Below, piece by piece: positions 14,077-27,600 of a stretch of DNA of 64,000 bases. The number at the start of each line of letters is the position of its first letter. Position 1 is the first letter of the stretch. Both the position numbers and the translations under genes were made by a program. A model generated the notes under the pieces. That model had not been told where the DNA came from and made no database searches. It saw only the letters and a program-made list of their open reading frames with translations. This DNA is from Gavia stellata. Taxonomy: Eukaryota > Chordata > Aves > Gaviiformes > Gaviidae. The stretch is from assembly GCF_030936135.1 (NCBI RefSeq), contig NC_082595.1:16381930-16445929 (forward strand), read 5' to 3'.

Positions 14077-15172
14077 ATCACAGAATCACTACGGTTGGAA
14101 AAGACCTGTAAGATCATCAAGTCCAACCATCAACCAACACCACCATGCCCACTAAACCATGTCCCACAATGCCTCATCCACACGTTCCTTGAACTCCACC
14201 ACTTCCCTGGGCAGCCTGTTCCAGTGTCTCACCACTCTCTCAGTAAAGAAATTGTTCCTAATATCCAGCCTGAACCTCCCCTGGCGCAACTTGAGGCCAT
14301 TTCCTCTTGTCCTGTCACTAGTCACTTGGGAGAAGAGACCAACACCCACCTCTCTGCAACCCCCTTTCAGGTAATTGTAGAGAGCGATGAGGTCTCCCCT
14401 CAGCCTCCTCTTCTCCAGACTGAACAACCCCAGCTCCCTCAGCCGCTCCTCATAAGACTTGTGCTCCAGACCCCTCACCAGCTTCGTCGCCCTTCTCTGG
14501 ACACGCTCCAGCACCTCAGTGTCCTTCTTGTAGTGAGGGGCCCAAAACTGAACACAGGATTCGAGGTGCGGCCTCACCAGCACCGAGTACAGGGGGACAA
14601 TCACCTCCCTACTCCTGCTGGCCACACTGTTTCTGCTACAGGCCAGGATGCTGTTGGCCTTCTTGGCCACCTGGGCACACTGCTGGCTCATCTTCAGCTG
14701 GCTGTCAATCAACACCCCCAGGTCCTTTTCTGCGGGGGAGCTTTCCAGCCACTTGTCCCCAATCCTGTAGCGTTGCATGGGGTTGTTGTGACCCAAGTGC
14801 AGGACCCGGCACTTGGCCTTGTTGAACCTCATACAATTGGCCTGGGCCCATCGATCCAGCCTGTCCAGATCCCTCTGCAGAGCCTTCCTACCCTCGAGCA
14901 GATCAACACTCCCACCCAACTTGGTGTCGTCTGCAAACTTGCTGAGGGAGTACTCAATCCCCTCATCCAGATCATCGATAAAGATATTAAACAAGACCAG
15001 CCCCAAAACTGAGCCCTGGGGAACACCACTTGTGACCAGCTGCCAACTGGATTTAACTCCATTCACCACGACTCTCTGGGCTCGGCCATCCAGCCAGTTT
15101 TTTACCCAGTGAAGAGTGCACCTGTCTGAGCCACGAGTCGCCAACTTTTCCAAGAGAATACTGTGGGAGACA
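14077..15172 (-). mobile_element. CR1 LINE, 5'-truncated, RT frame still open
   Basis: A non-LTR retrotransposon of the chicken repeat 1 family lies antisense to the + strand. The left border holds the CR1 3' end, with the element's GGTTGGACTTGATGATC-like block and a terminal TTCTGTGAT unit. The right border falls inside the reverse transcriptase at the [10 protein letters not shown] block, so only the distal part of ORF2 remains. Dead-on-arrival 5' truncation of this kind is typical of CR1, whose reverse transcription starts at the 3' end. CR1 copies usually lack clear target-site duplications, and none was identified here. Confidence 0.95.
14152..15153 (-). pseudogene. CR1 ORF2 reverse transcriptase, C-terminal part
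   Basis: An uninterrupted frame of 333 codons from an internal Met covers the distal half of the CR1 ORF2 polyprotein. Near residues 43-80 it shows motif B ([10 protein letters not shown]), then FIDDLD, then the catalytic motif [10 protein letters not shown] with both aspartates intact. After these come the thumb and the conserved C-terminal tail, including [31 protein letters not shown] and, near the end, [11 protein letters not shown]. The endonuclease and the fingers/palm start are missing because of 5' truncation, so the copy cannot move by itself. The absence of stops or frameshifts over 1 kb suggests it is much younger than the 39-43 kb copy. Confidence 0.9.
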
Positions 15173-18119
15173 GTTATGTTACATGGTAGGATTGCTCACA
15201 TGGCAGTGAGTGCAGAGCAAGGTGACTACGTATACTGGACTTAGTAAAACATAGCCTACTACTAGTACACCAAATAGAGACAAGTTTTCCTCAAGCAGAG
15301 GATTATTTGATTTAGCCATAGGCTCATTCATATCAAATTTTCTCATCACGGGGTCATGACCCAGCTGAGGCGACTTAATGTTGATCTACAGCTTCCAGAA
15401 CCAAAATCCAAGCAAGAAAAAAAACCCCAGTCAGTCTTCAACTTCAATTTCAAACTTCAATTTTCCTTCCTTCATCCCTTTTCCTCTTTCCTGGCAAGAA
15501 AACCAGCATCAGCTTCTTTGGGTGCAGCATTATACAACCCCCACCCATAGCAGAACCCAGGAGCCATCGTTTCTAAAGCATCAGACTTGGCATTCCCTGA
15601 CTTCACACTATTCCCCAGTGTCTCTTCCCAGAACTTCTACCTACAAGCCCAGCCTAAGGCTTTCCAGCCCTTTTACAAGGGCCTTGCTTCATTAACGGAG
15701 TCCTCACTATCAGATATTCAGTCCTAATCCCTGTGGATGTCCTGTATCTCCTAGCAAGCCCGTTTCCCTTCTCAAGTGAGTTTATGTCTGCTCCCTTCAT
15801 CTACGGTAAATAAAACAGAATTAAGGCTGAGCCCCCGTCCCTCTGAAAGGTCCAGCTCACCATATGACGGGATGCTGAATGTAGATCTCCACATGGGCCG
15901 GTTTGGCCTGTCAGCATCGAAGTGCTCATTTCACCTGAGCTTCTGGGACATTGGCTGCAGCTCAGCAAAGCAGATAGATATGATTAACTTTAAACATGAG
16001 AACAGCCCCTAGGAATCAAAGTAGTGACACTGCCTACTCACCTACCTAAATACTTAACTGCATCAGAGCTGATGTGACCTAGCTTTGGCTCTGGATTTAA
16101 ATGCTGGAGGCTAGGTTTTTCTTTTGCTGCTTTAAAGGAACATAGCAAGCCTCCTTTTTCAGAGATATTGAAATCCAGCAGATTTAGCTAATGTCAAGGG
16201 AAATCATAAGTCCTTTGGAAATCTCTGAAATTTAGGCAGATAATGTGTAAAGGAAGATTGTACAAACAGTGCAGCCAAATAAGTAAATTTTGGCAATAAA
16301 CCAGTCATTTACTGAGGAAACAGCATACAGAGAAGAGGAATTAACTGGGAAGTACTCTTTTGTAAAATTATTTGCCCAATTTCTATGTAAGCTATCAGCA
16401 AATCTTGGAAATTACCTTGGAGATTTCCAGTCACTGAAGCACTGTTGCCAGCTCTCTATTTCCATGCTACAGAGATAACAAAGATCCACTGAACAATCCT
16501 CCCCAGCTTCCATGCTGCTTTTAGACAACTTTTCTGCTATTTTCTATGTGGTGACATTTTTAAACAAGAAAATTACACCTGGTATGGCACACTGTCCCTC
16601 TCCCTCTCTCCATTTCTGAAGCACTGTAGGATCTGTGATTCACCATTGCTATGTGCACAGAGTGAAGGGGCTGCAGATTGGCTCCAGAAAAAAACCCTAG
16701 ACATCTATGTGTCCACTACTTTGAGACAAAAAGCCAACTCCACCAGTTCTGCAATGCCACTGCAGCACACAGTTCTTGGTGCAGAGAGTCTCATGAAGGC
16801 TTGAAGAGAGACTCTAGAAAGCTGCATTTCTGCCAGTCCTCCTAAGATTCACTGGAGCAGGATCATAAAGTTAGGTTGCTATTTACTTCCACAGTAATTC
16901 CACTGAATAGGAGTGGGTCAGGTACAAGCACTAAAACAAGAATAAGCCTGGCCTTTAATCCAAACCCTGAGACTTGACGCAAGCATGAAGATGTAATAGT
17001 AAACATCTTTTTTCAAAAGGTTTCATTTCTTTCGAATATATGGATGCACTTATCTCCAGGGTTGCAGCTGCCAGTCAAAATCTATCCATCTCCAGAGATA
17101 AATAGTTAGCGAGATTATGAGATCATATCCTCTAAAATTAATTCCCTGGCATTCAGTTTGTCCAGCTTCAATTCATGAATTCTGCACAAAATGTTTCAGG
17201 GATCACAGTGCATCTCAGCTAAAGATGACTTGTTAATAAACAAGATTATTTTATGAACATAGAAATTAGAGAAGGTCAATAAACAAACCCTGTTTTAATA
17301 GCATCTTTTGCATTTTTCCCCAAGAGAACCAGAACAGCAAGTGAATTTGTGTTTGCATGAAAGCTCCAGCTCTACATACTCCGCTGCTGTTAATCAGTGC
17401 TCTTAATTGCTCTGGGGCAAGCCTGTTTGCATCAGCTGAGGATGAGGCCTCCTCTGAATTTGATTCACCATTGGATATCAGAGATAACTATGCTAAAATG
17501 AGCAATAGTAATACTGATACCAAACAGAAATCAGGTGCAGGAGAACGTGGCCCTCTCCAAGAAGTGCAGAGTGCATCTTAGGCAGACAGGTTTTGTGTTT
17601 TTAGAAGTAGGTCCTAATTAAATCATCCACCAGTAAGTGGGTGAATGGTCATTTTTTTGGCTGAGCAATAAGCAAGAGAGTTTAACAGTCTGTTAAAACA
17701 TTTTATCCCCTGCATGGCCATATTCATCTTATCTATCTATGGCCTGCCTTTTGAGGTATCACTGTATTAAAAATGTTCTTCCCTGAAGGTATTTCCATAC
17801 TGCAGCAGATGTCACTGACTTGGCACTATTTGAAGGATCTATTAAAAGTAATGCAATTAATTACTTGGGTTGTCATCACAGCACTGCTTTTGAGATATGT
17901 AAATGGTTTATTATTGATAGCCTAATCCTGGAAAGTGCTGAGCACCTTCATGCTCCACCACGGACATCGAGACAAGGACCAGTGCAGGGCATCCTCGGGT
18001 CTCCTCCTGACACTACTGCTCTGGGTGGCACCTAGCACAGGGTGTGGTGCCACCACTTTTAGGAGACCTGACCCAGCAGCAGGCACTGTGGCCAGCCCTG
18101 GGTGTTTGGAGTACTGAAT
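15173..18119. other. Intergenic sequence, nothing recognised
   Basis: AT-rich sequence without recognisable exons, RNA genes or named repeats. The last part (about 17940-18119) is GC-richer and may belong to the LTR that follows, but I could not match it to that element with confidence. Confidence 0.5.
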
Positions 18120-18632
18120 CCTGTGTTAGTTGATGATCTGGGAAAGCAATATTCACCAGAGCCTGTGGAGGACCTGCATCATAACAGAAGAGCGTGGCAA
18201 GAAGGGAGCAGCAGAGAGGAACTGCTAGGTACTGACCGTAAGCCTGCTCCCCGTTGCCTCACTGAAGGGACTGATCATATGTAACCTGTGGTGATAACAA
18301 GGGGGGAAGAGAGGAGTCGGGGTGAAGGAGTAAAGTTGAGCCTGGGAAAGGGGGAGGAAAGGTGTTTTCTAAGTGTTTTAGTGTTTGTCTTTTTGCTTTC
18401 CAATACCCAAATCAGTAATTAAATATATATTAATTGGCAATACATTAAGTTAATTTTCCTCAAATCTAGTCAGTTTTGCCCATGATGATAACTGGTAAGC
18501 AATCTCCCTGTCTACATCTCAACACATGAGCTTTCTCATTCCTGTTCTTCCTATCCTCTCTCCTGTTGAGAGGGGAGCGAGCAAGCAGCTGGTGGGAGTT
18601 TGGCTGCCAGCCATGGCCATCCTACCGCACTT
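18120..18632 (+). mobile_element. Avian endogenous-retrovirus LTR fragment (solo)
   Basis: This segment resembles the 3' part of an LTR family that is common in bird genomes, as I remember it. On the + strand it runs through a TGACCG..CCCCGTTGCC stretch, a purine-rich GTGAAGGAGTAAAGTTGAGC block, an AT-rich region with AATTAAATATATATTAATTGG where the poly(A) signal would be, the CAGTTTTGCCCATGATG block, ATCTCAACACATGAGC, and a terminal GAGAGGGGAGCGAGCAAGC..GCCAGCC section. No gag, pol or env frame lies next to it, so it is probably a solo or truncated LTR. Divergence is considerable. The 5' limit is uncertain, and the family assignment is from memory rather than alignment. Confidence 0.65.
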
Positions 18633-21600
18633 AGATACCGAATGTCTCATATGGACAAATGTTGAATCACGTGCAAGGAACTGGGAGCTACAGCTCTCGT
18701 GGAAACCTCAATGAAAGGTAGTGGCTCCTGGTGCCCACTGAGCACTGAACTCAGCCAGAGCTAGAACACCACCTTCGCTAAGCCGTCTGGTTGCATCTTA
18801 TTTCTTCATGAGGAAGTGTCTCTTTGGTTCTGCTAAATTTCTGCCAACACATTTGACTTCCACCTTGGGACAGAAAATGCAATATAGCAAAGCATCCTTG
18901 AAAAATTGCTGAGCTCTTCTCTGTGGCAGTAATAACAGCATCTATTACCAATAAAATGAAAAGGAACAAATTCTGGGAGGCAAAAAAAAAAAAATCTATA
19001 GGCATACAGAGAATAAGAGAAGTAAGAGTAATATACTACCTGGGTCTCTAAAGCACAAATCTTTGGTTAATTTCAGTTGCTGATATTGCTGCTGTTTGTT
19101 TCATTTTAGACATACCACCAGCAAATGAAAAGGAAGCATCAGATATAGGGTTAGATTATAGAAGATAATTTACACACAGCTTCCTCTCAAAATTGATTCA
19201 AATCATCTCAGATATAAGCCACATCATGCAAACTAAGATCTCCCTAAACATTGTAAACAGAGTAAGAATAAACATGAATTTGAAGTATGAAAAGAGGGGG
19301 ACATCTCCAGGCATCCTTCTCAGCATCCTCAGTGATATGGAAGATAAGAGTCATTGGCACATTAATGACAGTCATGTACAGTATTAAACTGGAACTTTTC
19401 TCAAGTGCTACCAAGGGCCAAGAAATATTACAAGGGAAGTAATATAAGTGTGGTTAAAGTAGAAAGAAAATACAGCACAAACAGATTCAGGACCTCACCT
19501 GAAGTCTACTGAATTCAGGGTAGAAAGCCCTTGACTCAGTGATGCTTTAGATCTTTCTTGAGTGAGAAGAATTCAACCTAGTATTTTCTCTACAGGAGAC
19601 AAAGCTGCAGATACTCCTCTAAGACCAGAGACAAATCTGAAAAGCAACAATAATGAAAGTGAACTAGAGGTGAACGCAGTGAGTTAGCTAGGCATGACTA
19701 TGTCATGCAGTTTGGCAGCTATGCAGGCTGCAAACATTTTCAGCTGCAAACACATACATACGTGATGTGGTGCTGTGCCAAGGGACCCAGGCTAGCTCTG
19801 AAAGAGGTAGTTGTGTTACCAAAACCTCTACGGCCGTGTTTGCTTGGCACCCCATTCGATCTCAGAGGAGTAGGATGTTTTACCTCAGTAGCAGGCAGCA
19901 TCAGAGCAGCATGCGAGCATAGCCAGCAGAACTGCATGCTGGCAAAACCCAGGCTGACTAATTTTCAGCTACGATGCAGGTCTCAAATCCCCAGAAGTTT
20001 TCCTAGCTGTTGAAAGAAGGGCTGTGGGGAAGAAAAACCCAACATCCAGAAATCATCTATACAGACCGTCGTGGCTGGCTGCACTCACTTGAAAAGCTGA
20101 AGTGTTCCTTGTAGCTGCTAGAAGATCTGCCAGATGCTGTCTGCTGGCCACAGCAGTGTCCCCAGTGAGGTGAACTCTCTCCTTTGGAATAGGAAAAGGC
20201 TGTGCTTGATCTCAAAGTAGAGACTGTGGATAAACAAGCTAAACTTTCCTCTGTTTGAACTCTGTGAAATTACATGAGAAGTTCACCATTTGAGTGTCAT
20301 TCTATTCTACACTGATTTCTTCCCCCCTTCCCCCCTTCTGTGAATTGAAAGAAATGGATTAACTGGAATTCAGTTGGCCTTCTGTTGTTTAAGACTGAGT
20401 CTTACTTGTTATGCTCATACAAGGTGGCACAGAACTAAACAGACATCTAACATAAAAGCCTGCCTTTCTAGGTTATGTAAAGCATAAGCAGATTTCAAAG
20501 TAAAGCTACTATTAACCTCTGCCTAATTTCTTCTAAAAGGATTTTTTAAGAATTTGAAAGCAGGGCAAAGTGAAAGCTGTATTTCAGAGTAAGGCCTGTT
20601 AAGCAAAGGCCAGTGAGATAATACTTGACTCAAGCACACTGCAATGCTTCCTTCACCTGTCTTTCCATTTAGGTTGACTCTCTTACCATCAGATGGCCCC
20701 TCTTGCTCTATATACTGCACACCTTGAAACAATGAACCCTCGATCCCCAGCGCATCGATGTATTTATGTAATAGTAATAATCATAAGTGTTCTGGAGATA
20801 ACAAAGGGTGTTACTCCAGGGAAGATTAGCTCATGGTGTAGGTCTTAAGAATTTACTACTTAGTTTGGGAAACAGCTGTTGAATATAAAGAAGCAATTGT
20901 ACTGCTACTTTCTTCTTTCTTGATCACATGCTAGAAGATTCTTACTAAGGATATTCAAGTGACCAGTGTGACAAATTACTGCCTCAATGCTTTTCCTTAT
21001 GGGCACTGCCACAAATGTGCTGTCACAAATCCAGCTAGTAACATTACACTCTGATCTCTACAGGGACGTTTCAGCACCCTGCCAGGAGCAGACCAGAGAA
21101 TGAACTGGGACACGCAGTTTACTTCTTAGCAGTTGAGCCCCCCAAAAGTGACACAACCAGATATGGAGCCCAAATTCCTCTCAATTTGTGCCCAATAGGA
21201 GGAATTGGGTAAATACTCCTGCTTTCCCCTTCCTATTTCATCACCTACCACTCTGAAGAGGGTTGACTATGGATCTCAGACACTGGAAACCAGAAGACCT
21301 ATCAGGTAATGTAGGACTTCTTTCCTTTTGTAATGATAGGATTATTTCCTCTAGTTTACTGTTTTCTAAGCATATGTAATGAAGCCAACACCATCATATT
21401 ATCTGGTCCTCAACAGTTGGGTGCTCTACTGTTGTCAAGTTCTTTTCTTTGTGTTTGGATCAATCCTGTCTTTTTTGAACCCTCTTTGAATCTTTCCTCA
21501 AATTTCCATAACGGTGACAGCTGATCAAAACTGAAAACTTCCATAATGTGGGGAGGTCCAATGATGATGGAGTCCCAAGACCCTACAGCAGGATTTTCTA

Positions 21601-24600
21601 ACAGTCCTCTGGTTCAGATTCAGCTACAGGTAGGCACATTAAAGCAGCCATCCATTAAAGTCTGACCAAGGTTAAAATAGACAGGCTGTGCAGCTTCAAT
21701 GTGAATATTTGTTTCTCTATTTTCTCTTAACTCCTGCAATCTAACTCCTTCACCCAACTATGTAGGGTGCTGACCTCATATCTGCATAAGATACTGACCA
21801 ACCTCAGGCAGTACTGACTTCAAAATAGACTTTCCACCCTCTCTGGAACACATCAAAATGTTTAAATTTGCTTTATAATTAAAAATACAAAAAAAATGGC
21901 AAAATAAAATACAAAAATTGCCTTTCAAAGTGCTTTGTACCAACTTACATTGTACACAACATCTAAAATTATAATTGGAATGAGATGCTTCCGGCTTGTC
22001 AAATTACAAAAATTTCAAAAGCTTTCCTTGAAATTTTAAACAGAATGCGTCTGTGTATGTGAAATGCTTCCATTTTACTTAATCAGCAATTTCTAACACC
22101 AAACCTGTTTGCTTGAAAATTTTCAACCGTTCTGCTTTAGTAATTTTGCTCTTATCCTCTGAACAGCTGATTATTTTCACCACTTTCTGTTAATAAGCAG
22201 CACTTAAACATAAGGAAGGTACCACTGCACCATGATTTGATAGGAGAGGAGTTACCTCACTGGAACCATGCAGCAACATACAGGGCTCTGAATTAGATAA
22301 GAATAATATTTAGCTTTTCCTCCAGAGTTTCAGGGATTCTCATCTCCCTAAAAAGACATGCACAGAGCCAGTACAAATATTCACACCAACAATCTACATT
22401 GACAAAACAGCAAGTTCAAATTAAAATGCAAAACTTCCCTTTAATCAGCTACACTTTTTGTCTTTGTAGTCCTAGTCCATTTTACATGACAAATCATTCC
22501 GTCTTCTGATGACCGCAGAAGAAAACAGCCTTTTGACACCCATCTGCCCAAGAGGCTGGGCTGAGAACAGAAGTTCATTTCAAGCTGCATTCTTCACATT
22601 TCATGGAGAAGCTGTGATAAAATACCACACGCCTATTTAAGGATTTCTTAAAACTGCACAGGTCTGGTTTATGCCCTCTGCTGTTCCTTCAGGTATAAGT
22701 ATTGAAATTTGGACTTAAATATATGTTCAGTACACGTTTATCTCTCCACATGGTTGTATTTTAGGGGAACAATCATTAACTAACTTCCTATGTTACAATC
22801 ATGTCACTGATTTTTTGTGTGATCAATTTTGAGTGCCTTTTTTTTTTTTAATAGTTTTGTAAAAGCAATCTTTATAGCCATGCATAGTGAAACCAGTTTC
22901 TAAAAAGAATTTTGCAGGGATATTTAGCTTTGAAAGCATAGACAGCCTAGGGAGGTGTGTGTTCTCCACCCGGTACCTAGTGGACATTTCCTGTATCTGA
23001 GCATCCTGGGCACAACTCTCAGAGAAGCAGGCAGACATTCAAGTATTCCCCTGATCCCCTCCAGCACAACAGCGTGGCACAAAGGGGTCAACTGAACACA
23101 GAGCTGCAATAATGCAATGCTAGAGTTATGACAATGCTACAACATGACAAGCTGCAGACATTACTAAAGCAAAAGACTTTAAAAACTCATTTCCCTGACT
23201 CCCTTCCAGCTGCTTATCCTACAAGACAGTTGTCTGCCCAAAATGGGACTTCACCTGGTGTGGACTTAATCTGAGTAATAGGGAAAGAAGAGCACCAGAA
23301 CAAGATACAGGAGATCTTTGGAAGCTGCAGCTCACCTCTATTATTTCTTGCATTTTCCATCCTTGAATAGCTCTGAACAGCCATGCAGTGAGCAGCCTTT
23401 GTCCTTTACAGATGGGACTGATCTGGCCTCAGCAGCAACCCACTTCGTGAATTGTTCTGGTACCTGGGTCCCGATTTCAGCCTATCCTTTACAAACATAT
23501 AGGCAAGCCAAGGGAGAAAAAAGACAAAAAAGAAACCAGACTATCTAGTAATGCCTCAGTTTAACAAATGTGAGTGACTGCAAGAGCTATGAAATTCTAC
23601 AGCCAGTCACATTCCTAGTATACCTATGCACAGTCTGTGTAATTCGTAGTATGTTTTACCTATCTTTCAGTAAGTCCATCTGTACGTATGCTATAGTTAC
23701 CAAAGAAAAGTTAAAAATACATCCTAGGTGTAGCAATACATAAGGCAGATCCTCACCAGTAAACCAGGAAATGAGTAAATCCCCCACTCTCCTGAACAAT
23801 TCTTCACAATGACAACTCTCTCCTTCCCACACACGTACACATTCACACGCCTGGAGAAGCTGGGGGTGGGGGAAAGCTGAGCTTTGCAATGTTGTTTGGA
23901 AGCTCATCAGACCCGGGCTGCTTCAAATCAGAGGAGAGGGGGGAGCAAGTTCAACGCCTCTGCTGATCTTGGCTGTGAACTGGCACTGTGCTCAGAGATG
24001 ACTGCGCTGGCTGCTGAGACACGAGTTCACTGAGCCGGAGAAGAGGGTGTACAAGCATGTCCCACTTCAGGAAATAAAAACAGGATGGGAGGGAAACCCC
24101 AGACCTACTGAGATGGCTTGCAGTACTGGAACACTAAGTTGAACTGACAGGAGGCAATAGCAACCAAACCCAAGTGAACTGCAGTGTCTCCTGAGCACTG
24201 GCAGAAGGCGCTGAGGATGAGTGAAGACTAAAGAGAAGAGATGTGCAGAGGAGAAGTAATCCTAGCACTGCTGACATCATCATGCTGTATGGATCTGAAA
24301 GGTTCTCAGCTGAAGCAGCTTTGCAGCATTGGCTTTTTCCTTCCCTAAATGCGTGCACTTTTAAAGTCTAGTTTTTAGACCCTAGATATTGTACTGGGAA
24401 ATTAAGAAACAGCCTTCCAGGAGAAGATTAAGATATTTCAGCAACTAGCAGGAAACCATGCTTGAGAATGAGCTGTATAGTTTGCCACATCATTTCCCTT
24501 CTACCAACTGTTACAGGATTCTGAATTGAGATAAAATTGCCCAGTTTCTGCCAACAGCTTCGGCCTGGATTCTTTGCAGTGTACATCAAATCTAGAAAAT

Positions 24601-27600
24601 CAGTTCACTGGCTAGAAATGGATCTACAAACACAGACCTTGCATTCACTGTGACAAGTGGTGACAACAGTTGTGGCAGCTCCCCTCTATGAGCTTTATCT
24701 GGCCCTTGAATATCATTATAGCAGGGAAGAGGAGCGGGGAAAAAAACCCATGTACTTGCGTGCTTGTGATACAAAACAACTTTAAGCAGAGGCAGGTTCC
24801 TACTGCCCTCTGCTGTAACGTGTTTATAAAACTTCTGAGAAGGAAGTCCCAAGCAAGATAGCCTAATGTGCACACTAGGCATTACATTCAAATGATATTA
24901 AAACTGTGATAAGTGGAAGAAGACAGCTAGAAACAACAGGTTTTGATTTCTTGCTGCTTCTTTTAATTCTTGAAGTGGATACACACTTCTTGTACACACA
25001 CAGAAAATCGACCATAGGTTATATTTTTGCTTATGAGGCAATGTATTTTGGATTATGTGTCCATAGTTCGAAGTTCCAATGGATGGACCATCACAGCCTT
25101 GACTGTAGCATCTTTTGTTTTTCTTCTACTTTAGGACTTACCAGATGTTGACCCAGACTGTAGCAAATTACTGGTAAGTCTCCCTAACAAAATGTGCCAG
25201 TGAAGCTGCCTGGAGCCTCTTTTGTGCAGTGCACAATCACTGCAGCACCAAAACCATACCAAACTTTCCTAGCAGCATAGCAGTTAGGTTGTCCAGACAA
25301 AACATCATACTAAGTAGTTTATACACATGTAAAAAAAAAATACCTAATTCATCATCTTAAAATAAGACAGCAGTATCACTTTGGTTATAGAAAAGGAAGG
25401 ATGCTGGTCACTATGTAATACTGATGTCTATTTGCAAGTTGATCCCTATATAGAGAATTTCTTTCTTTCAGTTTTTTCCAGTAGTTCTTCATATTCCTAT
25501 AAAGCGTTGTAAATTATGGAGACTTTTACAGAGCTACAGGCTTATATAGCAAAACTTGAAAAACATTTTCTTCTATTCATTTTCTTCTGTGTTCTTTCCC
25601 TTTACTACTTAAAATACTAACAAGACTAAATTTACTGAAGCTGGCTAAGATATATTGCGTTTTATCTCTTGCCTCTACTGTTCATGCAAACAAAATCACT
25701 TCCTATAGAAAAGATGATATATTTAGGGGCAGTAAACAAGATGCAGCTAGCTATTCAGTATGACACAACACCACCCCTCCCCCCCCGAAATAAAACAGAC
25801 ATCACAATGATGGGAACACTACCGTAACATGGCAATTTTAGCTTGGCAGCATGCATGTATGAAAGACTGTGTATATAAATCACACACAGAGGCTACATGT
25901 AAATATAAACAGAGGCTGAGATTCTGAATACCATTTGGATATGAGTACTTCCCATTAGAAGGAAAAGGAATTGGGCATTCAAATCATTCCAGCAGATTTG
26001 AAAGGCTCTTCTGTGTACAGTTTTGAATGCCAGGGTGTACTCTTGCTTATAATTTCATTCTTCAAGTTTTTTCCATACCTCTACAAGCAGTTATATTTCA
26101 GGAGGAGTAGAATTCTATGGCCAAGGCTGCAACACATGGACACTGCATGGGCAAGGTACTGACTCATAGATAAATCCACACCTGCACATATCTCCATCCT
26201 CATACAAGGCTAACAAGATTCTTTGCCTTTCCACCACTCTCCCTGAACTTTGGATCAAGTTTCCTGTATGAGCTGCTATACCTTCAAAGAAAGCAGGGTA
26301 CAACTACAGCCCTCAAATGGCCCAAGGCATTCGCTTTTTATTTTTTTTAAAGGTTGCAATCAACTTTCATGCAAAGGACAAACAGTAACTAATGAGGCAT
26401 TTGAATTATGGGAAATCCTGGGAACAAACTGCAGAACAGAGCCTGCAGGCAACTACACAAATGTTAGCGAGATCAATAATGTATAGACTATATTGGAAAG
26501 GGCTGGGGACATGTGCCTATAGGACACAGGCGTCATAAATTTTGGAGAACACAGATTCCTGTTTGATGTTGATTCTTAACTAGCGGGACACAAGATGGAA
26601 GAGCCTACCATCTCTCTGTCACAGTATATATATGATCTTAAAACCAATGGCAAAACTTGAGGGATGAAATAGTAGGTCAAAAGCCACATTTTGCTTCCAA
26701 GCGCAACCATATAATTTTGCTGAGATCAAAGAACACTGGAAAAAAGACAGGTTTTGTTTTTTTTTTTAATAAGACGAGATGGGTGGAATGTGTGACAAAA
26801 CACTGCTTTGCTAAACCCTAAGGGACCAGGAAGCTTCACAAGGAAGGATCAGACAGGTACAGGCTCAAGTTACTGACTGGAGAAAGCATGCACAAACAGG
26901 ATAAAGATGTGAAAGAGTTAAGGAAAGATAGGGGTGCCATTAATGTACTTGCTGCCATGTCAAAGAGTCCCTGTTTATGATCCTGATCTGGATAAGTGCT
27001 TGAACACTTCTGAAAAGTTTATTATGCAAATAGTCCTAATGATTGAAGGGGAAATACTTCTGTGCTTAATTTTAGGTACACACTTAGGTGCTCCACTGAA
27101 TCAGTGTTTAAAAGGATTAAGGACTGCTAATGCATGTAAAAGCTTCCTTCTACCTTATATACCTGAAGAACATGATTTAATAAATTGTTGTGAAAGCCTC
27201 GTTTATATTACTGTTCTACACTACTTTTCAATAGTGCAAAACTACCAAAAGTTAATGCAAAACCAACTGAACCCTAACATGACTAAAGCCTATTGGCTTT
27301 AAAAGCAGTACTCAAATTACGTGACAGTAGTACTATGTGAAATGATGGAAGGTTTCTGGTTTCACTTTCATCTCCATTAATTCTCATGTTTGCGCAAAGG
27401 CTCCTCTTTTGTAACATCTATTTTACCCACTAGAAAAGAATACATATACAGTGAAACATTTCAAATCTTAAATTACATACTATTCCTCTTGGCATACAAA
27501 TTATTTCATAGAAGTTGATTACCCAAGTGGAAGGAAAGGCCTATCCTCTTCCTCCCACAAGCTAGTCTGATTGGTGAAACAAGTTAGTCTTAAAAACTGA

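Noticed and set aside
14071..15012. 313-codon + strand open frame
   Set aside because: It is the complement of the CR1 reverse transcriptase. Its Pro/His/Gln-rich product reflects the antisense of a coding repeat, not a gene.
24134..24358. Minus-strand frame with a signal-peptide-like Leu-rich stretch
   Set aside because: Hydrophobic runs are common in chance frames of AT-rich DNA. There is no conserved domain or splice context.
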